A DNA stretch of 64,000 bases, from NCBI GenBank assembly GCA_963969365.1, contig OZ017746.1, positions 1,364,001-1,428,000 on the forward strand, written 5' to 3'. A model generated the notes under the pieces. That model ran no database searches. It worked only from the letters and a program-made list of their open reading frames with translations, and was not told where the DNA came from. The DNA comes from Asterochloris sp. CNOR1. Lineage: Eukaryota; Chlorophyta; Trebouxiophyceae; Trebouxiales; Trebouxiaceae. Below are positions 57,607-64,000 of the stretch, one piece after another (position 1 is the stretch's first letter; the number at the start of each line of letters is the position of its first letter). Both the position numbers and the translations under genes were made by a program.

Positions 57607-60600
57607 TCAGCGCAGTGGAACAGTGCCTAGCCTGCATGCAGCACCCTCAAGTGACTGCCAAGGCACACATTGTACAGTGAAAGCCACATGTCCAGTGTAG
57701 CCAACGCAAAGGCGACAGCAACCTGCCAGCACATGCCTCCTGCCAGCATTGTCCCTACGCCCGGTGGCCGCACTCACTTGTTGTGCTGGCGTGGCAGGGG
57801 ACTTCAGCTGCAGGCTCCAGCCATTGCAGCTGGGGTTCTGCAGCCAGGCATTGCTGGGGGAGCGCCCCCAGCTGACAAGCTTGTCCAGGAAAGCCATCAC
57901 ATCGTTGGGGTCCCTCAAGGAGTACGCTGCAGCAGTGGGCTTTGCCTGCAGCGGCAGGGGCACAGAGTTCCAGACAAGGAATAGGGGGTTGGGCCTGCAG
58001 CACAACTGGGGGGAGCACTCTGAATGTCTGCAAGGTCTGCAACAGCAGAATCACAGGTTCTAAGCAAGGGAGCTGCAGTAACACGCTCCAGCGAGAGGTA
58101 GCTACCCTCAAGACTGCTGCAATGGAGCCAAGCAGCGTTCTTCACTACTTGTAGAGTCAAGCTCCTGCTTGCTGCCTCTACTATATCATCCTTATACAGC
58201 AGCAGGCCGCACATGACGTCCAGCAATCTGGCATGCCCTCCCATCATGGAGCCCTTAGTTGCTGGTGTCTACAACGTCCATGCACTGGCCTTTGACGGTT
58301 GCTTGGCACCAAAACATGCTGGGCACCCGGCGGCAGGGCGATCCTTGAGACAGCAGACACCAGAGGTACAGTGTCAGCTCAGCCAGATGCAGCTGTAGTG
58401 CTGGAACAGATTACCTAGCAAGCAGGGGTGCAGGCACCTAGACACAGCTGGGGTGCGGACCTTGCTGGAGACGAGGATGCCATGCCCAGCAGGCCGCTCC
58501 TTGAGCACCCTGAAGGCGTCCTCGTCTGTGCTGTCATCCCCAATGTAGATGGGCAGCACATCTGTGTTAAGCTCTGCCAGGCCCAGCGCCTCCAGCAGGT
58601 GCGCCAGCGCTCGGCCCTTGTCCCAATCCACCTGCATGTAGAAGAGGTTCTCAGGAGCCCTGCAGCAGCGTCAGCTGGAGTCCACCACCGCTGTCCACAA
58701 TGCTTCATATCCCCTGCCCCATCTCACCTACACAGCAATGCAGTCCCCTTCAAGCCTCCAGCTGACATGCACCACATTGGTGACGCAATGCACAGGCCAA
58801 TCCCCCGCACGAGGACTTTCCCTGTGAGGGATGCACTGCATTGCGAGTGCGGAGAGTTCAAGTCAGAGGGCGAGGTGCATTGCCAGCACAGGGTCACAGG
58901 CTGCAGCACAGTGCAGTGGTAGGGCCCCATCGCATGGCGGAAAGCATGAGGAGTCCCTGAGTTGATTCAGCAAGCAGCCAGCTGACTTGTGAAGGCCTGC
59001 CTCCATTGACAGTGTTGGAGAGCAGCAAAGTGCTGTAGCTGCTAGCTTAATCAAACACGCGCAACACTGGTGCATGGTCCCCCTGGTTGCAAACTGCCAG
59101 AGGCTGGCAGTTCTGCCTCGCCAATGTTGGCATTCCTGGTTTAAGCCCTGAAACCCTGCACCCACCTGGGGCTTTATTTCCAGAACTTTTCGCCCGCGGG
59201 TGGCCTTCAAATTTTCCCGGCTTTGCATGAAAGCCTCTACGGTGGTGATGACAGACTCCCAGTACTGTGGCTCACAGTTGCGAAAGTGTACAGTCACACA
59301 GTATTTGTTATGCTCCACTGCTGCACCTGGAATGCTCGCAACTCTGCAGGCACACAGGCTGTGGTCAGCTGGTGGGCAGGCAGCTCAGCACGAGGCAACA
59401 AGTGGTGCTGTGGTGCACAGGTTGCTCAGGTCAAGGCAAGGCATGCTGAGCGCTTGGCAGCAAGAGCCAGGCCCACCTCTGAGACAAGATATTGAAGACG
59501 TCATCCATTATGGGTTCAAAGTGAGCTGCTGGCTGATGAGATATACATCTTTCAGGCTGCCCCTGCAGACAGGGCAGAGCACTGCATGGTCAGCTGGCCT
59601 CAAGGTCATTGCAGTGCTCAAAGCCCACCCCAGAGTTCCTGCTGCTGCATGGTATAACCCTATTTTCCAATCAGTTTTCTGATGAATACGTGAATGAACA
59701 CAGACTCGTGATAAGGGCAGAGCCCATGCCCTTGCAGCCTCCCAGTACCTTCCACGATCCTCATGAGGCAAGACAGTCGATGCCGGCAGCACACCTGCAG
59801 ACGGGGCCCTGCAATGTCCAGGCCATGGCTGCCTGCGTAGTACAGCTCCGGCAGCTGCACAAAGGCCTGCACCTTCTCACGGCCCCGACCGCTGATGATG
59901 GCTGTGGGGAAGAGCTCTGCTATCTGGCGCACTGTTTGCCTCATCTGCAGCAGGCAGCATTGTCAAGGCCTGCCATGTGACTGGTGTCGGCGCTGCCCAA
60001 AACAGAACTGTTTGCAGCCATGTCTCCTGGCAGGCGATGATTGCCCCAGAGCTCCAGGTGGGATGCAGTGTGTGGCAGATAAAGGCAGATCTTGCAGGTA
60101 CCATGTGCTGTGGGCTGAGCAGAGAGGGGACGCTGCAGTTGGGCTGCCTTGAGTGCAGCCTTCACCTGGTCCGACAAGAAGGCTCTGTCAGGGTTCTTGA
60201 CAATGGGCGTCAGAGTACCTGCAGAGACATGGACTGCAGGAGCTTCAATTCACTGACAGGTGAGCAGGTCAACATGGCAAAACTGGGCAAGCCCTCTCCA
60301 GCAACTTGGCAGGCAGGCCTTGTGAAATGAGCTGGCAGTACAAGTCTGGGGACAGTTTGGGGTCCACTGACACCCAGCTGGCCCCTCTGGCTCGACAACG
60401 ACGAGGAGCTTACCATCATAGTCCATGAAGACCACCAGCCTGCGCCCTGTTGACTGTTGCGCAAATTGCTGGAACTGCTGTAGGATGCAGGGGTGGTTGG
60501 CCTGCAAGATGGGCATTGCAGCACTGAGGTAAGGCTTCCTGGTTGCACAGAATGGGGTGGCCGCACTGACCTGCCAGAGCTTGTACTCCCTGGCCTCCTG

Positions 60601-60756
60601 CGCTTCCTGCTCCATGCCCAGCAGAGAGGGCCTGTGCTGCACATTGGACTTGCCATTCAGCAAGACCGTGCCGTTCTGCCCAAGCTCAAAGTCTGGCCCC
60701 AGCTCAAAGCTGCTCCGCTGGTGTAGCAGAATTCTGTTTGCTGTGTTAGCCTGCAT
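57607..60756 (-). CDS. TPP: Trehalose-6-phosphate phosphatase (HAD superfamily, plant TPP type)
   Basis: Removes phosphate from trehalose 6-phosphate. ATG 60756 ([20 protein letters not shown]) opens exon 1 to about 60573. Exon about 60505-60412 ends in VVFMDYDG and the next begins with [20 protein letters not shown], so the catalytic DxDGT motif spans the junction. Next: about 59944-59795 ([33 protein letters not shown]), about 59525-59480 ([14 protein letters not shown]), about 59330-59166 ([30 protein letters not shown]), about 58637-58460 ([39 protein letters not shown]) and about 57945-57775 ([20 protein letters not shown]), which matches the plant TPP C-terminus. It is phosphatase only: no synthase domain is seen. 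The frame stays open to a stop at 57607, adding a tail unlike the family that may instead be intron or UTR. Confidence 0.88.
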
Positions 60757-61780
60757 GATCTCCCAGCTGCCGGTCCCCGGGGCTACCGCAGATGGTGCGC
60801 TCGCCGTCTGACATGCTGAGCCAACATCTGTGCTAGATGAGATCCCAAGGCTTCGGGGGGTTAGACTATAACAAAAAAGGAAACCTTTTGCAAACCGTCC
60901 AGTAAGGACATCAGCTTTTGAGCTTGTTTACAGCACTGCACTGCACGTCATCTGCAACCCTTGCCTCCTGCTGCGTCACTCCCTGGGGCACATTGCTGAT
61001 GTGAGTGGAGATATTTGTGCGGCAGGTGCCCAACGCCCCAAGCTGTCTACATCCAACCCAGAATGTCAAGCCAATGAGGCTGGCAAACGGGCCTGTTGCT
61101 GCTGACCCGCGCACTCTTTCTGCCTATGCTTGCTTTTCGGCTGAGCTGCCATGCCATGTGTTGCAACTGCCCTGTTGGGTCATGCAGGTTGCCAGCTGCG
61201 GCTGCAGAGAGCAGCTGATCAGGTCGATTCCTCAGACACATCCTTCAAGCCTCTGGTGTTGTGTATGTGCTAGGCTGCATCCATCGTCTCAGTGAAACAG
61301 CAGCTGCCAGTTCTGGCTCCAGGGTTGGCCATATCTGGCCACCTGTCCTTGCATATGCTGTTGCTGGAGCCGCAGGGCAGCAGCTTGCTCTGGCTGATGG
61401 AGCATCTGGCATGGAACTGCGAAGCTTTCCCCCAGTCAAACAGCTTTTCTTGTGTCTCCAACAGAAGCAATTGTGAAACCTGGCTTTGCCAGCCGAGAAA
61501 GTCTCTTAGACATTGACCACATTATTGACCATGAACCTGCTGGCCTGCCCGTTGCCGTGAACAGTCCGGGCACATGCCATCCTGGTTTCACTGATCGAAA
61601 GGCTGCACTTTGAAAGCCTGCTAAACTTCTCTGAGCAAGTCCCGAGTACCCTTGCGCTCTGCACTGCAGCAGGGTCACAGACCCCGGTGCTGCAACGACA
61701 TGAGTGCTGCCTCTCAATGCACTTTGACACAACGAGCACAAAGCACGGGTGGGCTATCTGCAGCCTCTGAGTGGGACAAG
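60757..61780. other. Divergent intergenic region
   Basis: About 1 kb between the TPP start and the proposed start of the last gene. It holds both promoters. Short open stretches exist on both strands, without motifs or plausible splice chains. An A-rich tract ('ataacaaaaaaggaaacc') lies near 60868-60886. Confidence 0.4.
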
Positions 61781-64000
61781 ATGGAGGATTTTGATCAGGT
61801 CAGTGATGGCCAGGCACTGAGAACCAGGAGCCACCAAGCTCCGGGAGCATGGAAGGTGTCATGGCTGATAAGACATGGGGCTTGCCATGAACCCTGCATG
61901 CAAAGGAAAGAACCTGCTGAGCTAGTGCTTCAGCCATGTAATTATTTACAGCACGTCTTGCCTGCTTGAAGGCAATCTTGTGGCCCCTCTGCACCAGCGG
62001 CAGTGATTCAAAACCCTGCAGCACCAGACCTTGCCAAACTCAGCTGGCCCCCCTGCAACCCCCGCCTGATTTGCAGGGTGTGTCATCTGACTCTGGGGAA
62101 GTAATCGAGGCCACCCCAACTGCAGCGCAAGAGGCATCCAGCCCCTCTGCAGATAGAGCTGGGGGAGCAGGAATGGCACCCGCTGCAAGCCTGGGCGGCA
62201 AGCCCCCCAAGGTTGCAGGGCGCCCGACTGCCAGCGCCCCCAGCACAGCCCGGAAGGGCAAGCAGCCAGCCGGCCAGCCAGGCCCCGACGGCCAGGATGG
62301 CATCATAGTGGTGGAGGGGGAGATGGGCTTGCCCCCGAGCCAGGACATGGGCCTGCGTGACCTGCATGACCCCATAGAAGGTGATTCAGTCCTGTTGATC
62401 CCCTGCTGGTTGGGGTGGATGGCAACAGGCCTGCATCTGCCACCGGCATGCCACCGGCTGCTGTAGTGGGAGAAGGGACCTGGGACTGCACGACCAGCAT
62501 GCAGCCAGCAAAGGAACGGCATGAGGCCACAGAAGGAGAGGCCTTCAGTGGCCCCACTGCATGCTGCTGGTGAGCCTCAAGCCCATGCTCTCTCAGACAG
62601 AGCTGTAGAGGATGATCACATGACGGCCTTGTGACTCCCGGTGTTGAGTCTGAGACCTGAGAGCTTAGTGACATGCCAGCAGCTCCTGCGGCTGGGGCTG
62701 CTCATTCTGAGGTGCTGTGGGGCTGATGCTGCAGGTGCGCAGGTGCAGTGCCAGCCAGGGCATGCCAGCAGCTCCTGCATTGAGGCGCCATTGGTGCACG
62801 ACCTGCATGGCCCCTTTGAATTGTAATGCCTTGCATTCTCCTGCACGCTCATGCCGCAGGCGAGGATGCACTGCCAGCCATCACATGCCAGACAGCTGCA
62901 GCACAGATGTGTGATCATAGATCATCCTTCTGGTCTGCAGGGGACAGCGCTGATATTAGCTGGAGGGGCAACGTCGAGGTGAAGCGCCATGCAGGTCAGC
63001 CAGGCTGCAAGGCCAACACGGCAGCAGTCTGACTGCAAGCTGGGTCCAGCAATGTGACTCATGTTGCCCTTGCAGCTGCCAGTCTGCAGCTTTCGATGTG
63101 TTCGGGTGATAATCTGTGCAGGCGCGTGCTCACTGCTCACAGCCCATCGGCCCTCTGCAGGTGTGGAGGCGAAGCAGCATGACCAGGCAGGCGACAACCC
63201 AAGGGACTTTGACCCTGACAAGGTGCTGAAGGACATCGACGAGGCAGTGCACAAGATGGCGGGGCATGCCACCCACACTGCCAAGGAGCTTTCCAGCAAG
63301 GTGGGCAGCTTCCTGTCCAGATCAGGCTTACAGACATGTGGCACCAAGCTCTGGGTGGGCGGAGACTGCAGTGAGTGGGCACTGGAAGGGTGCTGTTGCC
63401 GGCACCTGCCTGCCTGCCACTGTGGCAGGGCACTTCTGCTCTTGCAGCATTGCTTATCATTTGCCTGCAGGGCCGCCAATGTGCCCCTCTGGTGCAACTG
63501 CTGCCACTGCCTGCAGCTTCTCGGAGGGGCAAACGATGCCACAAGCAGCATCACCAAACTGGCCGGCTCTGTCACCCACTGGTGGGCGCACCTTGACCCA
63601 GGCGTGCCTAAATCTCAGCCGGCCTCAGGCAGCAACACACGGGGTGCAGCATCGCCTGAGCAGGTCGGTGTCCCGCTGTGACCTGCTGTCTGCCCCAACA
63701 CAAGACGGCCCTGCTGCGTACAAAGAAAAGCTCTGCTTTGCACTGATGGCAGCTTAGATCACAACTTTCCCACATGGGCATCAGCCATCAGCAGCTTGTG
63801 CTGGCCTCAAGAAGAGCATGCCCTGGGGCAAGTGACAGCCTGCTGATCAGCACCACATTGTGGCACAGGATGAATGTCAACCCCAGCTGGCCCGCGCCTC
63901 CTGGCAGTTTTGACCTCCTTGCCGTGCCCTGTGCTGCAGGACAGCCAACTGCTACAAGAGGAATTTGGGTTGGCAACCTCTGAAGAGTTGCTGGAGCGAT
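61781..64000 (+). CDS. Unidentified protein, possibly GRAM-domain (3' end outside window)
   Basis: A small first exon 61781-61798 (MEDFDQ) splices in phase 0 to about 62078-62381 (GVSSDSGEVIEATP), an acidic, Ser/Pro/Ala-rich disordered stretch ending DMGLRDLHDPIEG. Possible exons follow at about 62940-62996 (DISWRGNVEVKRHA), about 63161-63300 (DFDPDKVLKDIDEAVHKMAG, HATHTAKELSSKVGSFLS, amphipathic helix), about 63520-63663 (ITKLAGSVTHWWAHLDPGVP) and 63941 onward (DSQLLQEEFGLATSEELLER). The last segment looks like the opening of a GRAM domain, a membrane-lipid-binding fold, but the window ends before it can be tested. The product is unrecognised and the family name is a guess. Exon borders are approximate. 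Confidence 0.45.

Noticed and set aside
61436-61741. 100-codon minus-strand open stretch upstream of the last gene
   Set aside because: No family motif, and neighbouring frames are equally open; treated as intergenic.

Overview
The window is nuclear DNA from a green alga, most likely a core chlorophyte (Trebouxiophyceae or Chlorophyceae). Genes are split into many short exons with GT donors and almost invariably 'tgcag' acceptors. Introns are rich in GCA/TGC words. Several products are plant or algal types: a plastid AMY3-like alpha-amylase, an ANTR-type anion transporter, a PHLOEM PROTEIN 2-LIKE A10 relative, an OTU/SEC-C protease, a plant-type RING ligase and a plant-type trehalose-phosphate phosphatase. 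Two genes resemble cilium proteins, so the lineage probably keeps or recently had a flagellate stage. No rRNA, tRNA, CRISPR, plasmid or bacterial operon structure was seen, and no transposon or virus-like element could be supported.

Layout, left to right (strand): IQUB-like C-terminus (+, cut by the window start); OTU/UBA/SEC-C deubiquitinase (+); unidentified coiled-coil protein (-); zeta-crystallin-like quinone oxidoreductase (+); ACT-domain plus GH13 alpha-amylase (+); MFS anion transporter (-); unidentified proline/glutamine-rich protein (-); SWI/SNF subunit SWP73/BAF60 (+); F-box/LRR/ankyrin protein (-); RING E3 ligase (-); YIF1 (+); PP2-A10-like membrane protein (-); CFAP263/CCDC113 (+); TPR co-chaperone-like protein (-); HBS1 translation-rescue GTPase (+); EamA/DMT transporter (-); trehalose-6-phosphate phosphatase (-); unidentified, possibly GRAM-domain protein (+, cut by the window end). 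Strands alternate almost gene by gene. Several start-to-start gaps are under 100 bases and several convergent 3' gaps are 100-230 bases, so the genes are tightly packed while their introns are long.

The genes do not form one pathway. Themes are carbohydrate metabolism (alpha-amylase, trehalose-phosphate phosphatase), ubiquitin turnover (OTU protease, F-box protein, RING ligase), membrane traffic and transport (YIF1, MFS, EamA), chromatin and translation quality control (SWP73, HBS1) and cilia (IQUB-like, CFAP263).

The most unusual signal lies in the introns. In at least five unrelated genes, the intron next to an exon holds two to five decayed local copies of that exon's edge together with its splice site. 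I call these exon-edge echoes. They look like repeated local tandem duplications that lengthen introns and leave decoy splice sites. I found them by eye; splice borders and products are predictions from reading the sequence and were not checked against transcripts or databases.
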